A DNA stretch of 46,861 nt from Actinomycetota bacterium (GCA_005772765.1 SXIR01000066.1:1-46861), one strand, 5' to 3'. Shown: positions 1 through 8,576, numbered from the stretch's first letter. Notes: generated by a model from the sequence alone, not told the origin. Numbers and translations are program-made.

Positions 1-306
1 GATGCCGGTATTGTTCACCAAGATGTCGAGACCGCCGAACGTATCGACGGCCTGTTGCACCAGCGCTTCGGCGTCCGCCCAACTGCTCACCGAGCCACCG
101 TTGACGACCGCTCGACCGCCGGCTGCGACGATCTCGGCCACGACCTGTTGCGCAGGCGTGGCGTCGGCGCCGCTTCCCGCCGCATCGCCACCGAGATCGT
201 TCACCACGACGGCCGCGCCCTCCGACGCCAACAGCCGCGCGTGCGCGGCGCCGATGCCGCGCCCTGCTCCCGTGATGATCGCCACTTTGCCGTCGAATCG
301 ACCCAT
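1..306 (-). CDS. SDR-family oxidoreductase, N-terminal part (cut by window edge)
   Basis: This is the first 102 residues of a short-chain dehydrogenase/reductase; the C-terminus lies off the left edge. Seen: the NAD(P)-binding Rossmann motif ITGAGRGIG near residues 11-19, an acidic residue at the end of the second strand region (NDLGG, about 36-40), and LVNNTGI at the cut end, the counterpart of the NNAG motif. The start is the ATG at 306-304, preceded by a good ribosome site (AAGGGAG, about 313-319). The loop after NDLGG is long (GDAAGSGADATPAQQ), as in SDRs related to 3-hydroxyacyl-CoA dehydrogenases of beta-oxidation and MFE-2. The enoyl-CoA hydratase and thiolase upstream fit a role in oxidising hydroxyacyl-CoA or a related alcohol. 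Substrate and the catalytic Ser-Tyr-Lys are not visible here. Confidence 0.9.
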   Translation of the reverse strand, partial: MGRFDGKVAIITGAGRGIGAAHARLLASEGAAVVVNDLGGDAAGSGADATPAQQVVAEIVAAGGRAVVNGGSVSSWADAEALVQQAVDTFGGLDILVNNTGI

Positions 307-421
307 GTCGAATGCTCCCTTGTGCGGTTCGGACCGTTCCCGCGATCGTGCGACGCGGCGATGACGGGATGGGTCGGATTCGATCAGAACTGGTTGTGAA
401 CGAGCAAACCCGCGATGCGTG

Positions 422-586
422 TCAGCGGGTCCGGCCAGTGGCGCCGTCGCCGACGATCAGATCGGCGTCGGGGCCGCGGAGTCGCCACGTGCGTTCGCCG
501 ATGCGCTCGACCATCAGCGTCGCCGCATCGACTGCGGCGACCGTCGCTCGATCCGCGGCGACGATGACCGATCGCACCGACCACAC
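422..586 (-). CDS. Possible small ORF (54 aa), unknown
   Basis: I do not recognise this peptide. It is a GTG-started frame between the hydratase stop (617) and the SDR start (306), in the same frame as the hydratase and separated from it by one TGA and ten codons. Its composition looks coding: regular hydrophobics, acidic residues and a beta-rich tail (TWRLRGPDADLIVGDG), unlike the Arg-rich peptides of the other frames here. No convincing ribosome site precedes the GTG. It may be a genuine small protein, a C-terminal extension lost by a nonsense change, or chance. The rest of 307-616 shows nothing besides the SDR ribosome site. Confidence 0.25.
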   Translation of the reverse strand: MWSVRSVIVAADRATVAAVDAATLMVERIGERTWRLRGPDADLIVGDGATGRTR

Positions 587-616
587 CGAACCCGCGGACG
601 CGACCTCGGTGGCACC

Positions 617-1411
617 TCAGTCGCCACGGAACTGCGCGCTGCGCTTGTCTCGGAATGCCGCCATGCCCTCGAGCAGGTCGGGGCTTGTTGTGGCCAACGC
701 CTGAAAGTGCCCTTCGAGTTCGAGGCTCGACGCAAGGTCGGTTTCGAAGCTGGCGTTCAACAGCCGTTTGCTCAACCCCAGCGAGCGCGTCGGCGCCGCA
801 GCGAGTCGTGTCGCGAGTTCGTCACCGGCGATTCGCAGCGCGTCGATGTCGTCGTAACAGCGCAACGCCAAGCCCTCGCGCACGGCATCGGGCCCTGCGA
901 CCGTCTCGCCCAACATGACGAGTTCCTTGGCGCGGGGCAGGCCGACAAGACGGGGGAGCAGGTACGCGCCGCCCGCGTCGACGACGAGCCCCCACTTGGG
1001 GAACGTCCACACGAACTTGGTGCCGGCATGGACGAGTACGAAGTCGCACGCCAGCGCGAGGTGTGCGCCCGGCCCGACCGCGGCACCGTTCACCACCGCG
1101 ATCGTGGGCTTGTCGAGTTCCCAGAGCTCGCGAATGAACGCCTGCACGCCGATGCGGAGCGCTTCACTCGTCATGCGGGTGCGGAACTCGGGTCGTCCTG
1201 CTTGCATGACGGTCGACGCAGTGAGGTCCATGCCCGCGCAGAACGCATCGCCCGCGCCGCTCAACAGCACACACCGCACTGCGTCGTCCTGGCGTGCACC
1301 GCGAATCGTCGCGGTGATGTCGTCCCGCATCTCGACCGTCAGCGCGTTCTTTGCGTCGGGTCGGTCGAGCGTGACTCGCAAGACGCCGTGGTCGAGTTCG
1401 CTGCGCAGCAT
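617..1411 (-). CDS. Enoyl-CoA hydratase/isomerase (crotonase family)
   Basis: A 264-aa crotonase-superfamily enzyme, the usual length, acting on CoA thioesters in beta-oxidation-like catabolism. Seen: the N-terminal LDRPDAKNAL motif (about 15-24), the first oxyanion-hole region GAGDAFCAGMDL (about 52-63) and the second, AAVGPGAHLALACDF. At the site of the first catalytic Glu of classical hydratases the sequence reads FPKWGLVVDAGG, so that Glu seems absent; the second is plausibly the Glu in AKELVMLG. One-Glu members are often isomerases, so hydration should not be assumed. The ATG overlaps the thiolase stop by one base (TGATG), which implies translational coupling. It is the third gene of the minus-strand operon. 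Confidence 0.9.
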   Translation of the reverse strand: MLRSELDHGVLRVTLDRPDAKNALTVEMRDDITATIRGARQDDAVRCVLLSGAGDAFCAGMDLTASTVMQAGRPEFRTRMTSEALRIGVQAFIRELWELDKPTIAVVNGAAVGPGAHLALACDFVLVHAGTKFVWTFPKWGLVVDAGGAYLLPRLVGLPRAKELVMLGETVAGPDAVREGLALRCYDDIDALRIAGDELATRLAAAPTRSLGLSKRLLNASFETDLASSLELEGHFQALATTSPDLLEGMAAFRDKRSAQFRGD

Positions 1412-2598
1412 CAGCCGAGTCCTTCGCGACGATTCGTCAAGATGTTGACCACGGCGACTCCGCTTCCCCGACCGCCGGCATTGTGTTGGAGTGCGAAGCC
1501 ATTGCGGATGTCGACTTGTCGTTCGTCGGCCTGACCGCGCAGCTGCCACCAACATTCGGTGATCTGCGCGACTCCCGTCGCGCCGATCGGATGTCCCTTG
1601 GCGAGCAGCCCTCCGGAGGTGTTGACGGGAATCCGGCCATCGAGCGAGGTCTCGCCCTCGAGCGACGCAATACCGCCGCGCCCTTTCTCCACGAAACCGA
1701 GGTCTTCGATGTCGAGAATCTCGGTGATCGTGAAGCAATCGTGGACTTCGGCGCAGTCGACATCGTTCGGTCCGATGCCCGCCATCGAGTACGCCCGGGC
1801 AGCCGCGAGCCGGGTCGCTTTGATCTCGGTGAAGCTGTCCTTCTCGTGCAGGTACGGATGGTCGGTTGCGACGCCGAACCCCGCGACGTACACGGGGCGG
1901 TCGGTGAACTCGTGCGCGCGATCGGCGCTCACCAGCACGACCGCGGCCGCGCCATCGGTCTGAGGGCAACAGTCGAGGAGATGTAGCGGGTGACAGACCG
2001 GCGCCGAGCGCAACACGTCGTCGATGGTGATCTCGTTCTGGAAGTGCGCATACGGGTCGCGCGCTCCGTTGTAGTGGTTCTTCACCGCCACGCTGGCGAG
2101 CATTTCGCGGGTGGTGCCGAACTCGGCCATGTGGCGGGTCGCAAACGGTGCGAACAACACGGGTGCGGTCTCGCCCCGGGTGAAGATCGGGTGGCCCGAC
2201 GCGGCACGCGACAGCAATCCTTCCTCGGTGCTCTTGTCGCGCATCTTCTCGACGCCGATGACGAGCACGACGTCGTGCACGCCGCTCGCGACCGCCATTG
2301 CGCCGACTCGGAACGCATCCGAGCCGCTCGGGCATGCGTTCTCGATACGCGTACAGGGAATCCCCGCGAGCCCGATGGCCGTGGGGATCGTGTTGCCGCT
2401 GATCCCTTCTTGACCCCACAGCGTGCCGCGCTGGGTGGCGACGAACGCCGCGTCGACCTGCGTCGGCTCGAAGCCCTTGTCGACCGACTCGATCGCGGCT
2501 GCGAACGCGCCTGCGGCCATCTTCTCGTAGCTCTGGTCGAAGAGCTCGCCCATCTTGATCAGGCCGGCGCCGACGACCGCCACTCGATTCCAGCTCAT
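1411..2598 (-). CDS. SCP2-type thiolase (acetyl-CoA acetyltransferase-like)
   Basis: A 395-aa thiolase-superfamily protein that cleaves or condenses acyl-CoA. Seen: nucleophile Cys89 in NACPSGSDA, His286 in EVHDCFT, and His336 in GHPIGATG near the C-terminus. NTSGGLLAKGHPIGATG and the absence of the classical C-terminal CxG cysteine place it with SCP-x/lipid-transfer-protein (Ltp) type thiolases rather than FadA. Such thiolases often pair with DUF35/OB-fold proteins, and the next gene upstream carries that domain. It starts at ATG 2598, 64 nt after the HMG-CoA-synthase-like stop, and overlaps the hydratase start by one base. Likely role: terminal thiolysis for branched, sterol-side-chain or other unusual acyl-CoAs (inference). 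Confidence 0.9.
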   Translation of the reverse strand: MSWNRVAVVGAGLIKMGELFDQSYEKMAAGAFAAAIESVDKGFEPTQVDAAFVATQRGTLWGQEGISGNTIPTAIGLAGIPCTRIENACPSGSDAFRVGAMAVASGVHDVVLVIGVEKMRDKSTEEGLLSRAASGHPIFTRGETAPVLFAPFATRHMAEFGTTREMLASVAVKNHYNGARDPYAHFQNEITIDDVLRSAPVCHPLHLLDCCPQTDGAAAVVLVSADRAHEFTDRPVYVAGFGVATDHPYLHEKDSFTEIKATRLAAARAYSMAGIGPNDVDCAEVHDCFTITEILDIEDLGFVEKGRGGIASLEGETSLDGRIPVNTSGGLLAKGHPIGATGVAQITECWWQLRGQADERQVDIRNGFALQHNAGGRGSGVAVVNILTNRREGLG

Positions 2599-2662
2599 TG
2601 CTGCCTCGCAAACGGTGGATCTGTCGTCACCGCTCGGAGGCGGTCGGTCCCGAACTCGGCGT

Positions 2663-4063
2663 TCATGCGCCGACCGGCGCTCGTCGCGGGCGAGCCTTGT
2701 ATCCGTAGACCGGCACGCCGCGTTCGTGCGCGTACTTCCGGAGCACGAGATCGACCCGGCGTCCGATCTCGAGTTGGTCGCCGTCGTCGTCGACCTGCAA
2801 CATCACGCGTGCGCCGTCGTCGAGGTCGACGACTGCGATGGGCAGTGGCGCCTCGAAGGGTGCCGGCATCGTGTAGTTCACGACGAAGGTGTGCACGGTG
2901 CCCGACCGAGCGAGTTGCACCGCTTCGAGTTTCGGGCCGCCGCACGCAATGCAGTGCGGATGCACTGAAGGAGGAGTGTTGATCGTTCCGCAGTCGTCAC
3001 AACGCGCGCCGAGGAGTTGCAGCATCTCCTCGGCTCCGCGCGCGAACAACGCAGACTCCGGTGGTACTCCCATCGGGATCGTTTCGCCGCCGGGAACCAT
3101 CTGGCCGCGGACTCGTAATCCTTTGTGATACGAGACCTCGCGTCCGTTTGCGAGCGTGGCCGCGAAATCGCTCGCTCCGGGAACCGCGGCGTCGATGGCG
3201 AACTCGATGGCAGTGGCGCGACCGCCTCCGTAGCCAACGGCGACGACGCGCCCCGAGTGGGCGAACGCTCCGATCGCGCCGAACAACGCAGCCGCGGCGC
3301 CGGTGTCGCCGATGGCCGAGTAGACCGCCTGCGATGCGGGTTCGCCGGCATCTGTTCGACGGGCGATTGCCGCGCCGAGGCGTCCGTCGGGGTCGGGTAC
3401 CGACCACGACGACGGTCCTGGAGTCCGAGCGTCATCGACGACAGCACCAACAAGCGGAAGGAAGATCTCCTCGCGAAACAAACGACCGTCGTACAAGTCG
3501 CGCTGGTCGAGTTCACCCGATCCGCGATACCGGTCGAGCAGCGGCTTCGATCGCGTCCAGGCGGAGCCGATGCCGCCGTGCCCGTTCGATGCGGCGAGCA
3601 CGAACGCCGCGGCGCCCGCGCCGGCTCGCGTTTCGAACCCGGTTCCGGGCCCGGGTCGCAAGGCGTCCGACGCGACCACGAGCGCGACCTCGACTCGGCC
3701 CGCGGCGACCGCGTCGGAGGCGGCGAGGAGCGCGTCGACGCCGGCGTGGGTCGATCCGCTCGTCAGCGTTCCGAGCGGCCCCGTCCCGATCGCGTTGGCC
3801 AAGACCGCGTGGCTGGGGCCGTCGGCGAACGGAGGCGTCGACGTCCCCCACCAGAGGCCGGCGACCTCGGAGGGGTCGAGCCCGGCGGCGCGAACTGCGG
3901 CGGTTGCGGCGTCCCACGCCAGTGTCAACGAATCTTCGTCGGCACCACATACCCCGACCTGGCCGCGGCCGCTGCGCCGATCCCAGGCCGAGTTGATGGC
4001 AGCCACCGGAACCCGAAGTCCCGGTGCGGCCGTGCCGACTCCGAGGATGCGAACGGTTGTCAT
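2663..4063 (-). CDS. HMG-CoA-synthase-like domain fused to a zinc-ribbon/OB-fold (DUF35) domain
   Basis: A 466-aa fusion. Residues about 1-320 resemble the thiolase-fold HMG-CoA synthase/KAS III group (ILGVGTAAPG at the start; glycine-rich GDTGAAAALFGAIGAFAHSG near 260-280). Residues about 345-460 are a DUF35 domain: a zinc ribbon with two CxxC pairs (CDDCG and CIACGG), then an OB-fold (VHTFVVNYT ... VDLDDGARVMLQVDDD). Where HMG-CoA synthases carry the acyl-accepting Cys (ACYGG), this protein appears to read STHAG (Thr105), so the covalent nucleophile seems missing. A GGAG lies before ATG 4063. As first gene of the operon it may act with the adjacent SCP2 thiolase, as DUF35 proteins do with Ltp-type enzymes. 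The reaction is unknown. Confidence 0.85.
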   Translation of the reverse strand: MTTVRILGVGTAAPGLRVPVAAINSAWDRRSGRGQVGVCGADEDSLTLAWDAATAAVRAAGLDPSEVAGLWWGTSTPPFADGPSHAVLANAIGTGPLGTLTSGSTHAGVDALLAASDAVAAGRVEVALVVASDALRPGPGTGFETRAGAGAAAFVLAASNGHGGIGSAWTRSKPLLDRYRGSGELDQRDLYDGRLFREEIFLPLVGAVVDDARTPGPSSWSVPDPDGRLGAAIARRTDAGEPASQAVYSAIGDTGAAAALFGAIGAFAHSGRVVAVGYGGGRATAIEFAIDAAVPGASDFAATLANGREVSYHKGLRVRGQMVPGGETIPMGVPPESALFARGAEEMLQLLGARCDDCGTINTPPSVHPHCIACGGPKLEAVQLARSGTVHTFVVNYTMPAPFEAPLPIAVVDLDDGARVMLQVDDDGDQLEIGRRVDLVLRKYAHERGVPVYGYKARPRRAPVGA

Positions 4064-4123
4064 CGGGGGCGACTCCGGAGCATCAGGTGGACGTCCAACG
4101 GAACGGGTGCGAAAAGGGACGAA

Positions 4124-4145
4124 AACCTGACTCTACCGTCAGGTT
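4124..4145. promoter_or_regulatory. Candidate operator: 8-bp inverted repeat overlapping a minus-strand -10 box
   Basis: Perfect inverted repeat AACCTGAC, six-base spacer, GTCAGGTT. The spacer region read on the minus strand contains TAGAGT (4135-4130), a plausible -10 for the acyl-CoA operon whose first ATG is at 4063. Size and symmetry fit a TetR-type operator, common for lipid-catabolism operons. No regulator gene is adjacent. The site lies in the 167-bp divergent gap before the GGDEF-EAL gene. Confidence 0.5.
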
Positions 4146-4230
4146 CGGAGGCGTCGTCCAGACGCGTGGCGTTCGAGGCCGGCCGTGATCGGCGGTCAAG
4201 CGCCCGGAGGTACGCGTCGATAGCCACAAG

Positions 4231-6501
4231 GTGCAGGCGGCGGAGCAGGGCGAGAGGCACGCGAGCAGCACCCCGTCGCGCGCCGCGGCGCTGCGGTACG
4301 CGCTGATCAATCCGACGCAAATCGCGCCGCTCACGGTCATCCCGCTCTTCGCGTACTGCCGGAGCCGCGGTTGGATTGCCGACCATCCCCTCTGGGTGCC
4401 AGTCGGCAGCATCGTGTTCGCGCAGATCGTGACTGCGGCCTCGTACGCACTGTGGCCGCACCCTCGCCGGACGTTCGAGTACTGGGGACGCGCCGCGTGC
4501 ATGATCGGTGCCATCGGCATCAGCATCTACGCGACCGGGTGGGGCGCGTCGTTCGCGCTGGGATTCGCGTTCGGTGCTGTCGAGTTGATCCGTACCTCCG
4601 ATTCCGGCGCCGCCCGCCCGGCACTGGTGCTGACGATCTTGGCGATTGTCGTCGGCGAAGCGTTGATTGCCCTGGATCTCGTGAAGACGTTGGTGCCGTT
4701 GCCCCAGGGTCACGGTCTCGCCGCATTGCAGGCGACGGGAGCGTCGTTTGTGATCGCTGCGCTCGGATGGACCGCGCGGGCGAAGGAAGAACGCGACGCC
4801 GAGCTTCGGAGTCGAGAAGAGTGGTTCCGTGCCCTCGTCGAACACGCGTCGGACGTGGTCTGTGTGCTCGGGGCTGACTACTCCAACATCTACACGAGCC
4901 CGTCGGTGACCACCCACCTCGGATACCCGGCGAATGAACCGGTGTTCAACACGCACGTCGTGCACCCCGATGACGTCGACGAAGCGATCGACGTGTTCTT
5001 GCGGGCCACTGAACACCCGGGCGAGTCGTTCGAGACCGAGTCGCGGCTACTCCATGCCGACGGCACCTATCGACATTTCGAAATCAGCATCTCGAACCGC
5101 ATCGACGACCCGAACGTGCGCGGCGTCGTCTGCAACCTCCACGATGTCACGGACCGCCTCGCGTACCAACAACAACTCGAGTACCAGGCCAGCCACGACA
5201 CCTTGACCGGACTCCCGAACCGTGCCGCGTTCCTCGAGCACCTCGAACGCGCTCGAAAAGTGGCGGCCCGCAACGACGGATCGCTCGCAGTGCTGTTCCT
5301 CGATGTCGATCGGTTCAAACTCGTGAACGACAGTCTCGGCCACGAGATCGGCGACCGTCTCCTCGTCGACGTGAGCGAGCGACTGCTCGGGTCGGTGCGG
5401 CCGGGCGACATCGTCGCCCGATTCGGCGGTGACGAGTTCACCGTGTTGCTTTCCTCGATCGAAGACACTGCCGACGCCGTGCGGGTGGCCGAACGGATCA
5501 CGGACAACCTCAAGCGACCGGTCCCGGTGGGGGATCGGGAGCTCGTCGTGTCGACGAGCATCGGCATCGCGCTCTGCGAAGGCGACAGCGTCGGTCCGTC
5601 GGACCTCCTGCGGCAAGCCGACCTCGCGATGTACGTGGCCAAGGAGAAGGGCCGATCCCGGTGGGAGTTGTTCGACGCCGCCAGTGCACCCCATGTGGTC
5701 GAACGACTCGAACTCGAGGGCGATCTGTGGCGCGCGCTCGACCGCGACGAACTCGTGGTGCACTTCCAACCCGAAGTGCTGCTGATCGACGAACGGGTCG
5801 TCAGCGCTGAAGCGCTCGTGCGGTGGCAGCATCCGACTCGTGGGCTCGTTCCGCCGAACGACTTCATCCCGTTCGCCGAGGAGTCGAACCTGATCTGCTC
5901 GATCGATCGTTACGTTCTCGAGCGGGCTTGCCGATGGGCGAAGGCGTGGTCCGACGACCGGAGGCCGGTCGACCGGATCACCGTGAGTGTCAACCTCTCG
6001 CCGCGGTTCATGCGTCAGCCCGAGGCGGTCGACGACATCAAGCAGATCGTGAACGACTCCGGCGTCGACCCGCGGTGCATACAACTCGAGATCACCGAAC
6101 GCACCGCGCTCACGGACATCGCGCACACCGTCGCGGTGTTGCATGACCTCCGGGCATTCGGAATCCGCGTCGCGATCGACGACTTCGGGACGGGCTACTC
6201 GTCGCTCGGCTATTTGAAGCAGCTGCCGGTCGACGTCGTGAAGCTGGATCGGAGCTTCGTCGAGGGCATGGACACTGCTGAGAGCGATGTGGCAATCGTG
6301 CAGGCCGTCATCACGATGGGACACGCGCTCGGCATGAAGGTGACCGCCGAGGGTGTGGAGCGTCCCGAACAGGCGGTGCGTTTGCGGGCGCTGGGTTGCG
6401 ACACGGCGATGGGTTGGTACTGGTCGCCATCGCTCGCGCCCGACGTGTTGACCGCGGTGTTGCGCGATGGCTGGGGCGCGGCGGTCACGGTCGCGAGCTG
6501 A
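4231..6501 (+). CDS. Membrane PAS-GGDEF-EAL bifunctional cyclic-di-GMP enzyme
   Basis: A 756-aa signalling protein. Order: hydrophobic N-terminal block with about five membrane segments (about 25-180), a PAS domain (about 192-305; WFRALVEHASDVV, then a PAC-like VCNLHDVTDR), GGDEF (about 320-480) and EAL (about 490-745). The cyclase motif is intact (RFGGDEF, about 395-401), and RPGD five residues before it is a c-di-GMP inhibitory I-site. The phosphodiesterase is also intact: SAEALVRW, NLSPRFM, EITE, IDDFGTGYSS, KLDRSFV and TAEGVE. It can thus in principle both make and degrade c-di-GMP. The start is the GTG at 4231; no ATG lies before the first membrane segment. Its last 17 bases overlap the 3' end of the convergent lipoprotein gene. 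The stimulus is unknown. Confidence 0.95.
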   Translation: MQAAEQGERHASSTPSRAAALRYALINPTQIAPLTVIPLFAYCRSRGWIADHPLWVPVGSIVFAQIVTAASYALWPHPRRTFEYWGRAACMIGAIGISIYATGWGASFALGFAFGAVELIRTSDSGAARPALVLTILAIVVGEALIALDLVKTLVPLPQGHGLAALQATGASFVIAALGWTARAKEERDAELRSREEWFRALVEHASDVVCVLGADYSNIYTSPSVTTHLGYPANEPVFNTHVVHPDDVDEAIDVFLRATEHPGESFETESRLLHADGTYRHFEISISNRIDDPNVRGVVCNLHDVTDRLAYQQQLEYQASHDTLTGLPNRAAFLEHLERARKVAARNDGSLAVLFLDVDRFKLVNDSLGHEIGDRLLVDVSERLLGSVRPGDIVARFGGDEFTVLLSSIEDTADAVRVAERITDNLKRPVPVGDRELVVSTSIGIALCEGDSVGPSDLLRQADLAMYVAKEKGRSRWELFDAASAPHVVERLELEGDLWRALDRDELVVHFQPEVLLIDERVVSAEALVRWQHPTRGLVPPNDFIPFAEESNLICSIDRYVLERACRWAKAWSDDRRPVDRITVSVNLSPRFMRQPEAVDDIKQIVNDSGVDPRCIQLEITERTALTDIAHTVAVLHDLRAFGIRVAIDDFGTGYSSLGYLKQLPVDVVKLDRSFVEGMDTAESDVAIVQAVITMGHALGMKVTAEGVERPEQAVRLRALGCDTAMGWYWSPSLAPDVLTAVLRDGWGAAVTVAS

Positions 6502-8506
6502 CCACCTCGGCGATGCCCTCGACGTTGCCGTCGAAGGCGATGTGGTCGAGCGCGGCGTCGTCGCCGCCGATGGTGCCTCGCCAGAATTCGAGCGTGACTT
6601 CGGTGACGACTTCGTCGTGGGGCGACGTCGTGTTCTCGTACGGCTCGGAGTGTCCGCCGTCGACGAGACGGACGAACCATTTCGGTTCGGCGGAGTCGTC
6701 GTAGCTCTCGACCGCGTCGTCGTAGGGGAGTGCGGGATCAGCCTCGCCGTGCAGGATCAGCACCGGTATGTCGTTCGTGCCGTAGTCGCCATCGAATGGG
6801 AATCGCAGGCTGCTCATCACGATCGCAGCTGCGATCCGGTCATCGCGACAGCAGTCGTGCCAGACCAGTCCGTACACCGTGCCGCCGCCCAGCGACAGCC
6901 CGCTCGCCCCGATGCGTTCCGCGTCGATCGCGGCGCTCAGCTGAGGATCGGCCAGCACGTGATCGAGCACGAAGCTGATGTCGGCGGGTTGCTCGGTGTA
7001 GTCGGCGATGCCCGCCTGGCCTTCGACCCAGTCGCTCGTCCGGGGGAATCGCGGCGCGATGACGACGAAGCCGGCGTCGGCCCAATCAGTGAAGAGATCG
7101 CTGAACTTGTCTGGTGATCCGGAGAGCCCGTGGCTGTGCACGATCGTTGGGAACGGGCCGTCGCCGGCGGGTTGGTAGACGTCGGTCAGCAGCACTCGAC
7201 GATCGCTCGCTTCGAGATCGCCGGCCGCAGGGGTCGGCCGAGTCTCGTCGACGATGCGAAGCCGGGTGCGGCGAATCCCCGTGAACTCGACCTCGGAGGG
7301 TTCGAGCTCGACGATCCCAATGCCATCGGGGAACGCAAGCCCTTCGTCCATCGTCTCGGGTGGGTTCGGCGTTCCGTCGGGCGCGAACGTGATGCGGCGG
7401 ACCGTGCCGGTTCGTCGTCCCGGGCCGATTCCCCCGTCGCCGATCACGATGCCGATGTCGGCGTAGTAGAGCGAGTTGTCGGGTCCGACCCCGATTCCCA
7501 GCGGAGTTCCGGTGCTGTACGAGCTGCCCGTGAGATCTTCGCCGGCCGGTTTCGACAAGATGTTGCGGACGTAGCCGCCGGTCGCGTCGAACTCCGCAAT
7601 CGCTCCGCCGATCACGCCCGACACGAACCAGTTGCCGTTCGGCGCGGGTGCGATGCCGTTGACGACGCCGAGACCGTCTTGCTCACCAGGCGCGATGAAC
7701 AGCTCACCCGTGACTGGTTCATACGGCGCGCCGGTGGAGTCGGTCTGGGTGCATCCCGAAGGATCAGTGGGGATGGCGTCGATGGCGTAGGCGTAGACGC
7801 CAGGTCCGGTTCCGGTGTCGGGGCCGCGGGATTGGGCGACGAGCACCTGGTCGTCGCTGATCGCGATCTGTTGGCCGGTGCCGAGACCGAGGTCGAGCTT
7901 GCAAGAGTCGACCTCGAACGAGTCGAACGGCGGGAACCACACGATCAGCTGACCATCGGCGGGACCGGCGGACTGATTGCCGACGTCGCTCGTCACGATG
8001 CGCCCGTCGGCGAGAAATCCGCACCCGTAGTTCTCGGCGTTGTCGAGCGAACCTTGGTAGGTCGGCGTCAGCTTGCCGACTTGCGTGGCCGACAGCTCGC
8101 CGATGCGGTCACCTTGGAGTTCGAAGATGCCCCAGCCTTGGGGAGGGTTGGGTTGACCCGTGTCTTCGCCTGCTACGAATCGACGAGGGTTCGTCGGGTC
8201 GAAGCAGATCTGGGCGTTGAGATCGAGCCCGTCGGGTTGGGTGACCTCGTCGTAGTGGGGAATCACGATCTGCTTCGTGTACGGCGGTACCGCGAGATAT
8301 GCGGCGAGGTCGTTGCCTTGTCCGTTGAACACGATCTGTTGGGGGGTTTCGACCGGCGGTGCGGCGGTGATCGTCGGAGCGCTTTGCGTCGACGTCGTTG
8401 TCGGGTCGACGCGGTCGTCATTGCCCGAGTCGCCCGAATCGCCGGAGTCGGCCGAACACGCCGTCATCAGCACACTCACGACCAATGCAGCAACCCATCG
8501 ACGCAC
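6485..8506 (-). CDS. Lipoprotein: beta-propeller-like domain plus alpha/beta hydrolase
   Basis: A 673-aa exported lipoprotein. The signal peptide ends in a lipobox-like MTAC (Cys17), followed by a Ser/Asp/Thr-rich linker to about 50. Residues about 60-400 look like a propeller of SMP-30/NHL type (IAPAPNGNWFVSGV, GIGVGPDNSLYYADIG). Residues about 420-660 are an alpha/beta hydrolase with TIVHSHGLSGS (oxyanion loop), nucleophile GLSLG (about 540), acid HGEADPALPYDDA and VDGGHSEPY (His). The hydrolase resembles PAF-acetylhydrolase or dienelactone-hydrolase relatives. The combination suggests an envelope esterase or lactonase, but the substrate is unknown. The start is the GTG at 8506-8504, six nt after a TACCGT box. 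Tail-to-tail overlap with the GGDEF-EAL gene is 17 bp. Confidence 0.85.
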   Translation of the reverse strand: MRRWVAALVVSVLMTACSADSGDSGDSGNDDRVDPTTTSTQSAPTITAAPPVETPQQIVFNGQGNDLAAYLAVPPYTKQIVIPHYDEVTQPDGLDLNAQICFDPTNPRRFVAGEDTGQPNPPQGWGIFELQGDRIGELSATQVGKLTPTYQGSLDNAENYGCGFLADGRIVTSDVGNQSAGPADGQLIVWFPPFDSFEVDSCKLDLGLGTGQQIAISDDQVLVAQSRGPDTGTGPGVYAYAIDAIPTDPSGCTQTDSTGAPYEPVTGELFIAPGEQDGLGVVNGIAPAPNGNWFVSGVIGGAIAEFDATGGYVRNILSKPAGEDLTGSSYSTGTPLGIGVGPDNSLYYADIGIVIGDGGIGPGRRTGTVRRITFAPDGTPNPPETMDEGLAFPDGIGIVELEPSEVEFTGIRRTRLRIVDETRPTPAAGDLEASDRRVLLTDVYQPAGDGPFPTIVHSHGLSGSPDKFSDLFTDWADAGFVVIAPRFPRTSDWVEGQAGIADYTEQPADISFVLDHVLADPQLSAAIDAERIGASGLSLGGGTVYGLVWHDCCRDDRIAAAIVMSSLRFPFDGDYGTNDIPVLILHGEADPALPYDDAVESYDDSAEPKWFVRLVDGGHSEPYENTTSPHDEVVTEVTLEFWRGTIGGDDAALDHIAFDGNVEGIAEVVSSRP

Positions 8507-8512
8507 GAACGA

Positions 8513-8518
8513 ACGGTA
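8513..8518 (-). promoter_or_regulatory. -10 box for the lipoprotein gene (leaderless candidate)
   Basis: TACCGT on the minus strand ends six bases before the GTG start at 8506. That spacing places transcription start at or next to the start codon. No Shine-Dalgarno sequence fits in between. Confidence 0.5.
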
Positions 8519-8576
8519 CTCCGGATCGCCTCACCGAGGCGTCGTTTCGTTGCGCTATTCGCTGCGAAAGGACGCC

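Noticed and set aside
617-2611. A 664-codon frame joining the hydratase to sequence upstream
   Set aside because: The upstream half is the shifted frame of the thiolase gene and Arg-rich. The hydratase starts at ATG 1411, coupled to the thiolase stop.
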